Assembly: GCA_025642075.2 (NCBI GenBank)
Contig: JAODUO010001627.1
Location: 100,001 to 164,000, forward strand
Origin: Ridgeia piscesae
Taxonomy: Eukaryota > Annelida > Polychaeta > Sabellida > Siboglinidae
Reading direction: 5' to 3'
DNA: 64,000 nt
Under the pieces are notes generated by a model that was not told the DNA's origin, ran no database searches, and saw only the letters and a program-made list of their open reading frames with translations. The position numbers were made by a program, and so were the translations under genes. Each line of letters opens with the position of its first letter. The stretch's first letter is position 1. Shown here in pieces: positions 47,985 through 59,599 of this stretch.

Positions 47985-50205
47985 AAACCTACGTCACCCT
48001 GAGCAGTGACGTTGTTGATATTGGATAGGTTGGTGGATAGCGATATAACCAATTTACACTTGACCTTCAGCTGACTTTCAGATATCCGCCATTTTTAAAG
48101 ATGGCGTCAGGCTAGGCCATTTATCCTTATAAAGCCATTTTCCTTTTATTGAGAACTACGTAATCTAGAGCCACAAAATCAAAGCCAAAATGTTGGGTTT
48201 TTAGATGAGATTATTTTAATTTTATTACTTTTTACCTTTGCTGAATTTTAAATAGTCGCCATTTTGTAATATCCACCATTTTAAAAGATGGCTTCCGACA
48301 AAATATATAATTTTCACAGCTTATGTTGATGTCAAAAAGTAATATTTAGAAGCGTTGATATGTTGTATTATGTTTGAATTTCAAAGACATTCAAATGACT
48401 GCCATTGTTAATAATGGCGCCCATCAAACCATGTTATTTCCAAATCTTGAGAGAGCCTATTATTTTACGTGTCTTAAGATCTACCTATCATATAAATGTG
48501 AAGCTGATGTGAAAATATAAGTGGTTTCGGCGACGTTTTAAAATATATTATCTAGATATTCTGTATACAAACAATCCACACGGCGAACGTTTTTCACATG
48601 GGAAATGTAGAACCAACCAGGACATAATGGTGTACACAGGAACTCTTCACAGCCTTGACCACTTCAGCGGAAGGTTGTGCTGCTTCTACAAATTCAGCCA
48701 GTGCAGTAACTACAGTTTGGCTTGAAGACTTGGTGGAAGAAATGCTGTGCAGCTGGTACCCAGTTTGTGGTACCCAGCGAAGAGCCAAGAGCAGGAAATC
48801 AGTGTATTGGGAGTATAGCTAGACTATTAATGTTGCTGAAACTTCCACAGTATTTTGAATCTTTGCTTCTTTGCGTATGCTCGCACATGTAGACACCGAG
48901 CAGGCGGAGTTTGTCTTGACACCTTTGCGTTTCTTATGGTCACTAGGTTCTCAGCAGTTCTCCTGTCGATGACATTTTGAGCCAGGTATAGAGGTTTGAT
49001 GCACGTTGAATCATCTACTATGTTAGATCGTATTCTCTTCGAATTGCATCTGGACGGTGTTACTTCCTACAGTGAGATTACTTTCATATAATTGTCAAAG
49101 ATAACATTCATTTGCTCATGGCATCGAGTATTTAATTGGATCAGCTTAACATATGATTTGCAATAGTTTTTGTAGGTATTGAAGTTCTTGACTGTCACCA
49201 ACAACCTGCAAGGCTTTAATTCCATCGACTATGAGACAACATCTCTCTTGGTTGGGTTTGGGTAGTAGCTTATTGGGTTGTGCCACTTTTTGCCTGCACA
49301 CGATTCTCCAGCAACTAGTTGTTCTTTTGTCATCGATTCGTCTGGTTCCATCAGCATCCAATTTCTGTAAGCTAACTCATGAGTGCTAATCATTGCTTTC
49401 AAGGCAAATCTTCTCTTGAAGGTAGTGTCATCACTAGCATCCTGGGAAAAAAGTACTGATATCCGCCGCAATTTCGCAGTTTCGAAGGCATCGTTCCGTT
49501 CGATGTATTTTGCATATACACTCCACGACAGCAAGATTACCTTTGTCCTTTATCATCTTAGTGCTTATCATATGATTGTCAATTGAAAATGTTTAATGAA
49601 AGTTTGCACAAGACAGGTGAAAGTTTGTAGAAGACAGTTTACATGCATAAAAACCAACATGTGCTTCACAATGCTGTGCAATTACAGTGAAAGTTTAATG
49701 GAGGTGAACATATTGGGAGTTTTTAATATGCTTTGGCATCATTTTGAAATCAATAAACCAATGTTTGAATTAGCTTTGTCCGATTTACAGAATATCTAGG
49801 TGTCATCTTTAAAATTGTTGCCTCCAAACATCTATATTTTCACATGAGCTTCAAGGATCGAAGACAGATCATCAGACATGCCACGTTCTTAAGCTATCAA
49901 TATAATATTATATATTTTGTCGGGCGCCATCTTTAAAAATTGCGAGAAAAAAATGGCGGATATTTGAAAGCAAAGAAAGGGCAAAAGAAATACAATTTAA
50001 ATAATCGTACCTAAAAACCCTATATTTTGCCTTCAGTTCTGTGGCTCTAGATTACGTAGTTCTTATAATATGGATAAATGGCTTAGCCATCTTTTAAAAT
50101 GGCAGATATATGAATGTCAGTGAAGGTCAAGTGTAAATTGGTGTGTATTGCTATCCACCAAACTACCCAATATTATCAAAATTACTGCTCACGGTGACTT
50201 CGTTT
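47985..50205. mobile_element. Inner inverted-repeat element (about 2.2 kb)
   Basis: The left part 47985-48570 and right part 49785-50205 are inverted copies; both contain GTCACC.TGAGCAGT, TTACACTTGACCTTCA, AACTACGTAATCTAGAGCCA and AAAATATATAAT. It interrupts the left arm of the outer element. Removing it would rejoin the sequence seen uninterrupted near 55085-55115. The middle holds a decayed minus-strand ORF (48594-49570). Confidence 0.7.
48594..49570 (-). pseudogene. Decayed transposon protein with DTD-like motif
   Basis: Minus strand. The 49229-49534 frame reads WSVYAKYIERNDAFETAKLR and on to ALKAMISTHELAYRNWML. Downstream in other frames are KPNQERCCLIVDGIKALQVV, HEQMNVIFDNYM, and at 48594-48830 SQYTDFLLLALRWVPQ followed by TALAEFVEAAQPSAEVVKAV. 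The last block resembles the SQDTDVLxLALRRxPQ segment of uncharacterised transposon-associated proteins common in cnidarians and molluscs, thought to have a PIN/FEN-like fold; the match is from memory. The first Asp is preserved as TDF but the preceding Asp is Tyr. Several stops and frameshifts are present. It is the only coding matter inside the inner element. Confidence 0.55.
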
Positions 50206-50784
50206 TTGAGTTCTTAAAGGAACCAAAAGGGAAAAGTTACATGCTATGCACGTGAAAGATTTAATAAAATCGAACTATTGTGAACGGTAATCACATTTTT
50301 AAAGTCAGTCGTTTATTAGTAAAAGAAATCTGAACACCTTTTCTATCAAAGTTCGTTAGTCGCGCCATTTTGACTGACGTGTGACGTAGTCGAATGCATG
50401 GCGCAATGAGCGGCAGATCGGGCAAATATGTATATAAAATAATCGTAAGGTGATTTTCGTTCAGAAATAGCTTAATTGCGGTTGCAACAATAAGGGCTAA
50501 CATTTTCAAGAAAGAACTGAACGCACTGATAAACCTGGTAAAGAAGACCCGCCGGAAGCCGAAATGCAGAAGTGAGTAACAAGCCGAGGCGACATTGACA
50601 AGTGATCGAAATTCGCTGAAACTTCGAAAGGCGAATGTATGCTGTCAGGAAGACTCCTCAACTCAAAAGGCTGGTATTCTGCACGCAGAGCCTGTCGGTG
50701 AATGTAAGTATTTATGTGACTAATATAAGAAATGTTGGCCTAAATGTTCATTATGAAGTCCGGTCTGGATAATAATTTAAGTAG

Positions 50785-50997
50785 TTAAAATATCAACGCC
50801 AACGGCAACGGAGTGAGTCGATGGCGGGTCGGTGACATTGACACTGTGTCTGTGACAGGAAAGTTGATGGCCACCTCGCATTCGATCCCGGGATTCGGTT
50901 TCAACTTAGTCCCAGCCGTGCCACGTATTATTCTCCAAGTCAGTTGTGTAGTGTCGGATATGTTATACACAACTTGAGGTTTCCCAATTTGAAACAC
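50785..50997 (-). CDS. Unrecognised coding-like frame
   Basis: A 70-residue minus-strand frame (VVYNISDTTQLTWRIIRGTA and on to GIECEVAINFPVTDTVSMSP) in GC-richer DNA than its surroundings. No motif is recognised. It may be an exon of the outer element's gene or captured host sequence. Confidence 0.25.
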   Translation of the reverse strand: MFQIGKPQVVYNISDTTQLTWRIIRGTAGTKLKPNPGIECEVAINFPVTDTVSMSPTRHRLTPLPLALIF

Positions 50998-52284
50998 ATA
51001 TCATATGGGGTCGTGGGCGTGGCTCTCCGATTTATCTCAGCCTGACAGTGACACAGAGTGACAGGCTCGGTCCTTCGCCCTAGCTTAAAACTGTTTTCAG
51101 GAATCAATTTCCAAATTGTCTACAACTGTGACAAAAATGCAGATTAATTGTAGTTTTTCAAATACTGGACATTATTATATTAACAGTAGCGACTGTGGCA
51201 TGTTTTTTTGTATTATTGACATAGCATGACCTGTGCGGCTATGAAACAGGTGTGTGTCAATCATAGAGATATATAGAATACACCAGTAGAACTATAGGGG
51301 AAAGATTAATGATGCAACTATGTGGTGTCAATATTGATTGTTCTTTTAATAGGCGTGGTATATTTACAAGGAGGGTTTGGGGCATAATTCTGGAGGGCTA
51401 AATAAAGAAAGAAAATCACCACCCATGTTCTTTATGAAATCGATTTCATGCTGAATAATAAAGTTATTTTTTAGCTCAAATATATGTACAGTGGAATGTC
51501 TCTATTAAAAATAACCATTTGAACGGGGTAAAAGTAACACAACTAGCAGAATAAATATTTTAAACTATAACATATGTGGATATATTAATGTATATTCTGC
51601 GGTAATCTTAATTGCAATGTTACTTTGTTGTCGAGGTAACCATAATAGTGGCGAGGTAACCATAATAGTAGCTGTCAGGTTCCACATTGTGCTACTAATA
51701 TTTCTTATTCATGAAAAACTCATTTAAACATCTGGTTCTGTTTCAGATGTGCCATGATATATTACAAATGGCCATGGATTTTATACTCTGTGTTTACAGC
51801 AGACAGTGCTTCCAAATGTAACCGGTTAGACAACTTTTACATATATCTGCCAAAAAAGATGTAAGTATAATATTATGTTCCTGTATTATAACAACAGTGA
51901 AAAGTGTTGCTCACAATTTATTGACAATGAAAATAACATTAGAACAACCAGAACACCAAGCTAACCAACATGATACAACATTTATATAATACAATTTCAT
52001 ACAATGAAAACACCACACATTATTCCATAGTAGAAATATACCCAACAATTCATGTTTAACAGTAAATGATGTAGGACCATTCTAGAACATTTCGAGTAGC
52101 ATGCTATTCTACAATGATAATGGATTGAGTTACCTCCATGTTCATGTCACCTGTCAACACAGTTCTTATATAGTGCAGTATCCAATCCTGAGAAATGGGG
52201 TCAAATACATATGTATTTCAAAATAGTTAAATACTTTTTAAGTATATGTAATTGATGTTTAGGAATTAAAAGTATTTACACAGC

Positions 52285-52410
52285 TGAGTGAATTGGAGCA
52301 ATGACGGGTGAACAGACTTGCCCAAGGTTCGACACAGCAGCACATGGTTTCGTTCTCGTAGTTGAGAGTCTGAAGCCGAGTCCAAAGCTATAAACCACTG
52401 CGACACTGTA
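52285..52410. repeat. SINE/CORE-like fragment
   Basis: The sequence GACTTGCCCAAGGTTCGACA, then CAGCAGCA, and later GAGTCCAAAGCTATAAACCA with CTGCG resembles the conserved 3' part of a dispersed repeat widespread in marine metazoans and similar to MIR/CORE elements. There is no intact tRNA-like head, so it is a partial copy. Confidence 0.5.
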
Positions 52411-52566
52411 CATAGTTGATATATTTATTTAGGCCTATATTTATTTTAGGTGTTCAAGTCGGCCATATACAGAGAGTTGTACATGGTGGATCCATGGCAG
52501 GCTTGGACGAAGCGTACAGAGAGACATACCAGAGTATACCAGCCATAAGATGGAACTTATATGCTC

Positions 52567-52895
52567 TCAGCGGAGAACAAGATATGGGATAACACTCAGC
52601 ACTTGTTGACTGCTGCCCTTGCGAATTATTGGCACCAGCAGATCTCGTTTCACTAGCTTGGGCATATCTGTTCCAAGGACTGCAATTCCGACATGGCAGT
52701 CATTATGGGCAGCGGCCCGAGTTCTGACAAAGATGTAATTCACCATTCACTCTTTCTGTCTGCCATGGGCTGGTGGATCTGCAGGTAAACATACAGCTGT
52801 AGTGTCTTCCGCAGCTCCAATTGTTTGCGTCTTGACCAGAAAACAGCCGTGTTGTCAGGGTTCGCTAGGACGTGGCCAGACGTTCTTGCTAGAGC
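52567..52895 (-). pseudogene. Unrecognised coding-like segment, one frameshift
   Basis: On the minus strand an acceptor-like TTTATTTATAG at about 52898 is followed by a 51-codon open stretch (VLANPDNTAVFWSRRKQLEL and on to ADRKSEW). This stops at 52740 while an overlapping frame starting 52746 continues for 59 codons (MVNYIFVRTRAAAHNDCHVG, IAVLGTDMPKLVKRDLLVPI). Composition and continuity suggest one coding region of about 110 residues broken by a frameshift. The plus strand is also partly open here (KIWDNTQHLLTAALANYWHQ near 52580-52640), so the strand is not certain. No family is recognised. Confidence 0.35.
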
Positions 52896-54396
52896 CCCTA
52901 TAAATAAACAGGACATGCTGTACTGCTAAATATTGACTGTTTGAATTTACTATGTTTTTGTATGAAAAAAGATCATTCAATGTGCGCCAAATAAGCAGCA
53001 TATATGTTACACTGTAATAGTGAACAGTGTCCGTTACTTTGGTGCAGTGTGTTGGGAGTGGCAAAATCAACCACCAGGACAAGATTAGGCTAGATACATA
53101 TATCAAAAAAGGAAATGGGACTGTAAGGATGGAAAGGGTCATGGATAGAGTACAGAAGTTTTCTGGCAGATGACATACACTCATTAAGATCTTAATTTGA
53201 CAGCTGACAGGAGTGACACATACTGAGCTGCATGCACTAGAACGGCATTCATATTATTGCACAGTGCTTACACAGACAGATAGATGATGATGCTGCTCCA
53301 GCTGCTGTCTTAATTGAATAGAGATGTGTGTATGTTTGTGTGGTGATACACATTACATAAACTAAGGTATGATAACTGATTGCATGATCACTTAGTGTTT
53401 ATGCACTAGAGTTGACAGTGCTCAGACATGTAATTTCCCAATGTTGGTAAACGTGGTATTGAATACATAATTGGTAAAATAATACTGCGTCTTACAAACA
53501 TTTCACTCCACTCTGACATTCCTCTCACAAAATGACCACAATAGCATTTATCGCTACGTTGTTTGTGTCATGCTGTATCTTATATTAAGTGTTTTTTAAT
53601 TTACATTATCCAATAAACACAAACGTTGGCACCTCAAAATATTAAACGAACAGGAATATCCAACGCCAATGTGCATGGTGGATCATCTGACTTACTTGCT
53701 AAACTATTGGGTTAAATTATTGTTGAATTAGGTTAGTGATTTGGACGACACAGTGGTTGAGGGTAGAGAATTCCACTCGTTGTGGTGGGGAAGAAACTGG
53801 TTCCAAATGTTTACCGAGTGTTTACCTGAAGATCTAGTGTTGTATTGGATATAATGATCTTGTGGGATATCTACAAGTCCACGTTCCATCTAGTATATTA
53901 TGCTAGTCTGTTAATGGGGTGTGATAATGTTTATTCTTGTTTGCTGTGTGACCCAATATTTCAAGAAACTCTACCTACCAATAAAGGCAATATTGCAAAT
54001 TTGCAAAGTGATTTCTTACAGTACATAAGTTATCATAGCTAATTATTCATCCTTTACTGTAAGACTGTAACTTGTCCTAGTATCAATGTTGTATGACTAT
54101 CTGAACTGATACAACACACGTAATTTGTAATTTTCTCTCTCACTGAACAAATAACATAATTTAAAACAACATTCGCAATGTCAGTTTTTGATGTTTGAAT
54201 AATATATTTACTGAAAAATATAGCAGTCATGTTTGCATTTTCAGAGTGGTCCACCTGAAAATGCATTCGAAACTCGAAGGCAGTACTTTTGAAAACTGAT
54301 GTCAAAGTGCTATGTTATCGTTCATGCGAATTGACTGACGTCTATGATCTGGCTTGCATTCAGCTGTGTTTTAGTGTTATGGACATGTAGCTTTAC

Positions 54397-54776
54397 CTTA
54401 TTTTCATGCCTCTGTTCATGCAAACGTGATATATACCATTCAAAGTAGGATAAAATAAAACTAATAATAATGAATAACAATATCGGACAGCCAACTCGCT
54501 TGGACCTAGTTAGCGGCTCCATGATCCCATGTACATACCTTCTAGAACGTTAACTGTGGTGGACGTTTAGATACAGAAGACACAATAATATTTACTGACC
54601 TTCTTGCGCGCTCTGACTTGGCTACGGCGACGGAAGGTTTCGACCGGTAACTCGTTTCGACGACTATCGCTGGTGATTAAATATCGCGCCAATATCGTTT
54701 GCACAGCTCCATACTTCAAAACTCGACGTCGCCGACATTTCTGCGGATTTGACCCACTATATACGGTGAGAAACAT
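54397..54776 (-). CDS. Possible 5' exons with signal anchor
   Basis: Minus strand, in CpG-richer DNA. One frame (54776-54600) is Arg-rich and ends AAG at a GTCAGT donor, phase 0. A second (54522-54397) begins MEPLTRSKRVG, followed by a hydrophobic span of about 14 residues (CPILLFIIISFILS) and a short charged tail ending AAG before GTAAAG, phase 0. The latter has the look of a type II membrane-protein first exon. Downstream exons are not identified, and the stretch lies inside the outer inverted-repeat element, so it may be a captured or chance piece. Confidence 0.3.
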
Positions 54777-55280
54777 CCTATTCGAAGCAAAGTTCTTCGA
54801 ATGGATGTCCTTCTTCGAAGTTGTGTTTACAACGGCGATATGTATTAAAATACGTCATCGGACACGTGACTTTAAGGCCGGTTCTGCGTGCTGAGTGGTC
54901 AGACCACGGTCAGAGAACAGGAAGAGGCGCGTCATGGACGCCTCTATGGAGCCGATGATTTCAGTAAAAGTGTTCACTTTGAAATTATTTTACTAATAAA
55001 CCAGTGACGTTAACAATGTGATTAGCTTTCAGAATGATTGCTTTGTATTAGATCTTTCACGTGCATAGCACGTAATATTTCCCTTTTGGTTCCCTTTAAG
55101 ACAGTTGTATTGACGACCGCCATCTTTAAAAATGGCCGAGATGAAAGTCGGAACATTCCAAAAATTGTATATTTTATATCCTTGTCCGATTAGACATATA
55201 TCCACACACTATATGTACAGCTCTAGATGAAAAAGTTATTAAAATAAGGGGAAATAACATTTGGCGGGACCAAATAAAAA

Positions 55281-55311
55281 AACGTCGTCTAAATACTATT
55301 TAGACGACGTT
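55281..55311. repeat. Perfect 15-bp inverted repeat, 1-base centre
   Basis: AACGTCGTCTAAATA, then C, then its exact complement. It lies at the outer end of the right arm of the outer element; the other arm has a different palindrome at the equivalent place. Confidence 0.9.
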
Positions 55312-55471
55312 AAAACCATTTGCCAACCATTAAAGCAAACAATATATTACAAGATTACATTTTTTAAACATTTGCCGATGGACCACTAGGTTTGTGTAGA
55401 CATTTTAGTTTTTCCTGCTGTAAGCTAGAAGCCCTCGAATAAGTTTCGTACTGTATAGTTTATGTACTTAC

Positions 55472-55705
55472 ACTTCGCGCGCCACTATGCTTATCATTGC
55501 AATCTTTACAAGACGTTTCTTCAAATTCGACACGTAAAAACGTAATTACTCCTCCACCCACTAGACATGGACTATTCACCACCAACCTTATTTCCATTTG
55601 ATTAAAAAAAACATTCGCTCTAAAGCGACCCCAGATTTTAATAATATTAACCATCAATACAAACACTACAAATATAATTACCAGTGTAATACGTAACATT
55701 AACAC
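55472..55705 (-). CDS. Possible signal-anchor first exon
   Basis: The minus-strand frame begins MLMLRITLVIIFVVFVLMVN, a membrane segment of about 18 residues, then a hydrophilic part with GGGVITFLRVEFEETSCKDC, ending at an AGT before GTAAGT donor. The shape suits the cytoplasmic tail, anchor and stem of a type II Golgi enzyme or a receptor signal sequence. No conserved domain is visible and no further exon is found between here and 50 kb. It lies just outside the outer element. Confidence 0.35.
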
Positions 55706-56079
55706 ATAATCTCAATACTGGAACAAACCATTTATATAATCTGAAATACCATAAAGCAAAAATGGGTAAACAATAAAAACATACCTAATGCCCCGGCAAA
55801 CCAAATTTACCATCATCATTCCAAATCGACAACCAAATGTGCAATGACCCAATATAACGCATTTAACAATACTGTTGTGAATATTGGCCCTAACTTAGCA
55901 GATACAAATAAAAAGCTACAAATAGTTACATGAAGAATCAATTGCCAACTATTATTGTAATGCAATAAACCACTTGTGCAGAAATACTTAACATCATACA
56001 AAATTTCAAATCAACGTCAAATACTGGAGTTAATAATACATTAACTCAGTTGAAGAAGAATTCTATGGAGAGCATTGCC

Positions 56080-56230
56080 AATGCCATGCCCATGGCGGAA
56101 ATCTTTAATTCTATGAAAGGATCTGGTATATACCCCGTTGAGTTAAAACTTGCTAAAGTGATACCTCTTTATCAATCTGGAGATGCCAGTTTGTTTGCAA
56201 ACTACAGACCTATATCATTCCCTGATATGG
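56080..56230 (+). pseudogene. LINE RT fragment (finger region)
   Basis: Plus-strand frame with GIYPVELKLAKVIPLYQSGD followed by SLFANYRPISF, the first RT block of Jockey/CR1-like LINEs. Only about 50 codons remain. Confidence 0.78.
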
Positions 56231-56349
56231 ACAGTAACTTGGTCTTGGTAGGGAATTATATGAAGGGATGTCGATAAACACTGATTGTAGTTTGGGCCGG
56301 ACAGAGTTAGTATGCTATTAATATGACATAAATTTACTATCACATACAT

Positions 56350-58130
56350 TTTGTTTTCTTTATAGTTATGCTATACAGTGGATCTATCATTACATTCTAT
56401 TTAATATTTGCTTCAGTTGGTTACGTCCTGATTATATATAATATTCGAAAAGCTTCGTATATAACGATAATATCCTTTTTCATCGCAGAAATAACAGGAG
56501 ATGACCGCGTTGACGTTGTCAATGACAACGACTGTTTATGTCGATTGCACTCCGAACTGGCTTCTCAGTTACATTTTCAGAGCTTCAGTGCTAAATTAGC
56601 TATTTAGCGTAATTGCAGTCTGCCACTCGGCTGGTTGTCAGTTTTCAGTTGCGTTCAGGTCAATGCTCAGTAGACTGGGTGTTCTACACCATCAATTAAA
56701 CTGTCCTGGTTCGCTAAAAGGCATAATCGCTAGTTATCGCTCACCTATTGCACGAGCAGGCACCGCAACGAAATTATCGACATGTACTAATTAAATACCT
56801 ATAAGTACAATCGTTAGGGACAATTATAGACAACACTTCAACATTTTCAACAAAAACACATCTACGTCATCAAATGGATGAAAATATTCTTAATTTCGGC
56901 TTAATTTTAATAAAAGACGTACAGAAACATAACTTACCCGCTATACGATTCTCGCAGTAAATGACTATTTTGACCGTTAAAAGACCGCGGAAAGTCCGCG
57001 TGAAATAAAGCACTACCCAGGTGTTGAGTAAACGGTACGCGCTGGCAGCAGTACGCGAAAACACGCACGTAAAATCAAGGCGGCCGCAGATTTGGTTGAC
57101 GTTGAAGTGGCTACCTACTTTACTTACCGTGTAGTCGGACTGTGCGCAATACAGTTCCCGAGTCGTTCTGTTTACCGATTGCCACCATGTATTAACAATG
57201 ACACGGGGTTATTTAGTAACAACGTATCTTAAATGCACTTAGCAGACAATAAGACAACAATCATGAAATGTTTCGTTGCCACGTCTCATCAGTCTAGTTC
57301 CAGAAAACAAACTCTGGCGGTAAAAACAAAATAAGGATCAATAATTCAGAAACGGAAATACATAACAAAACTAGAACCGGTGACATTGCATTTTGTCAAT
57401 GTGAATGGTAATTCTCTCTATTAAACTCGTATTGGTTATCGAACAACAGCTTAGCTTCATGTGAAGCTAACTGGGTAAAGATAATTGATAGTGTTGATCA
57501 CAGAGAAGAAGGGCTATAATCATCACCTAGATCATGTTTTTTAATACTGGAATTACGCTTTGGAATGTTACGTTTGTCTAGAATATGCCGGTATTTAGCA
57601 CTTGCAACAATCAGTGATTTTATGATTGCAGTTTCAGTATAATTGTGTACAAATAATTTTGAAAATATACCCTCGAATCCACAAAAACTATGTTTTCTGT
57701 GTAGGTTGTGTATTATTTTCTTTACTGCTTCTTCGTCTACATTTTTTATTTTAAAAGCTGAGTTTATTTGTCTACTTACATAATAACTAAGATATTGAAT
57801 TTATTATATACATTACACCTATCATTACTTCTACATTTACTGTATTATGTGTATATGTAATGCTGCAGTGTTATGCATAATAATAATCTAAAATTGAAGA
57901 TCGGAAAATCGTTTAGTTAATATCCTTTCCGGTATTTTCTAATACTTATGCATTGTCTACAAAATTATGTATCTATTAAGATTCCAGTTGTTCTAGTAAA
58001 TCAAAAGGGTAGAGTTATTTGACATAACTATGACGCATGTGTAGGAAACTACAACAAACCGAATTTTCGGTGAGTTTGAGTATGTTAATGTTTAAATACC
58101 CAAGAATAATTACATTATTATTATAGTTAT
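56350..58130. other. Unassigned AT-rich sequence
   Basis: One 79-codon plus-strand frame (56368-56607) starts with a hydrophobic stretch but has no motif. Nothing else is supportable. Confidence 0.4.
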
Positions 58131-58137
58131 CCCAACC

Positions 58138-58356
58138 ATGTACTTGTTTATTATTTTCGTTACGAGGAAACTTGAACCAGCATCAACGCTAGAGATTGTT
58201 CGTGGCAAATACGTTGATACCAGCCTGAAACTAGCGGTGGAAGAGAGTGTGTTACAAAACAAGCCAAAGCACAAAAAGGCCTACGTCTCTGTTGGACTAC
58301 CAAACAAAAACATTCTGTTCAAGTTGGAGAAGCAATCGAAACGAAGCAACGGCTAG
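58138..58356 (+). CDS. Unrecognised 72-codon frame
   Basis: A lysine-rich frame (LEPASTLEIVRGKYVDTSLK, then a KPKHKKAYVSVG stretch). Its composition is more protein-like than its surroundings, but I know no relative. DNA to about 59090 is of similar base content and open only in pieces, so a decayed gene on the plus strand is possible. Confidence 0.2.
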   Translation: MYLFIIFVTRKLEPASTLEIVRGKYVDTSLKLAVEESVLQNKPKHKKAYVSVGLPNKNILFKLEKQSKRSNG

Positions 58357-59261
58357 AAGTCAAGGTGATGTGGCAAAGAACTGGCGACAGTGTAGTTGCT
58401 CATGGGACGGTCGTGGATGAAGTAGCTGTTTTCCCGCGAGGAAGAAGACAGGCCTGTGGAGTACCATTCACTACAACATTCACCATGGGACGAATACAGT
58501 CGTGGTGTTCTTCTGTTTCACAATGACCGTCAACTGTCAAGTGTGGGTGACACTCGGAAGAGAACGAAACAAGAAACATAGACGTCAACGCCGTTTCTAA
58601 TCACTTTGCATAGGGCAAGGCGTGCGGACTCTTGACGTACCATGCCAGCACGGTTTGTCATATAGTTTCAGCGGTCCATGACGTGGGAAAAAGACGGCTA
58701 CACCTGAAAGACCTGGTGTGGCATTGGCATTTTAAACCATGGTACAGTTTGCCAAGGTGGACGTGCCCAGCATGTAAGCTGATGGAGAAATTCTTGATCA
58801 CAATATAAGACCAATAAAGTGCAACAAGTTCCGTTAAACAATGAAAGACTAGACCTTTACAAGAAAACACCTGCAGTTTCGATCGTGTGCTACCAACAGA
58901 TGATGCTAAATTGAAACATTTCTACAACATAGCAGGCGCCACATCTACCGGACAGGCATATGGTATTTGTGTTGAATGGTTCGACCATTGGACTTTGTGT
59001 TGAAGTTCTATATTTTGTAACTAATGCTTCCTGAAACTCCCAAGGCGTGCCGGGAGCTTTAGGTTTGTCTATCCAAAAGCGGAAAACGTAACACATGCTT
59101 TATTGCTGGCCTGGCTGGCACAGACATTTGCACGTGTTCCTGCGTCGAGAAGAAACAAGTGATTCACTGGTCTGCCATGCACTGAATCTTGCACATGTGT
59201 CGAGGAGTGAAAGTGATCAATGTTGACTTGGGCAAGGAAATAAAAATGAAACAAATTACTT

Positions 59262-59262
<1 letters not shown>

Positions 59263-59300
<38 letters not shown>

Positions 59301-59312
59301 TATATATATATC
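59263..59312. repeat. (TA)n microsatellite
   Basis: Short TA array with one AAA interruption, followed by a region rich in CCAWTTTGG motifs (59320-59590). Confidence 0.93.
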
Positions 59313-59599
59313 TTACAAAACCAACCATTTTGGACATATACCAAAATTCCAACTATTTTGGACCCAAACAAATACGGAATATAATAATACTTTTTTTAAC
59401 TAACTTAATAAAACACATATAAGAGTGCTTAGCTTTAAGTTGTCACGTGTGTAAAAGGAAAATGTGTACTTTTATTCAAATATACTTTTTGTGGTCCAAA
59501 ATGGTGGTTCCAAAAAGTCAACGTCCAACGATTATACAAAATTCATACCATTTTGGCTCCGTATCTACTATACCGACTATTTTGGGACGCGCGAAACAG

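Larger units (their letters stand above)
47770..55310. mobile_element. Outer inverted-repeat element with a split left arm
   Basis: The right arm (about 54985-55310) is colinear when complemented with two separated left blocks: 47770-47982 (GTGTGTGGATATATGTCT, then a GGCGGTCGTC block) and 50210-50330 (AACCAAAAGGGAAA, then GCACGTGAAAGAT and GTTTATTAGTAAAA). The gap between the left blocks is occupied by the inner element. Exact ends are uncertain; the sides carry different palindromes (47786-47805 and 55281-55311). The interior, about 4.7 kb, has coding-like fragments but nothing I recognise as a transposase. Confidence 0.65.
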
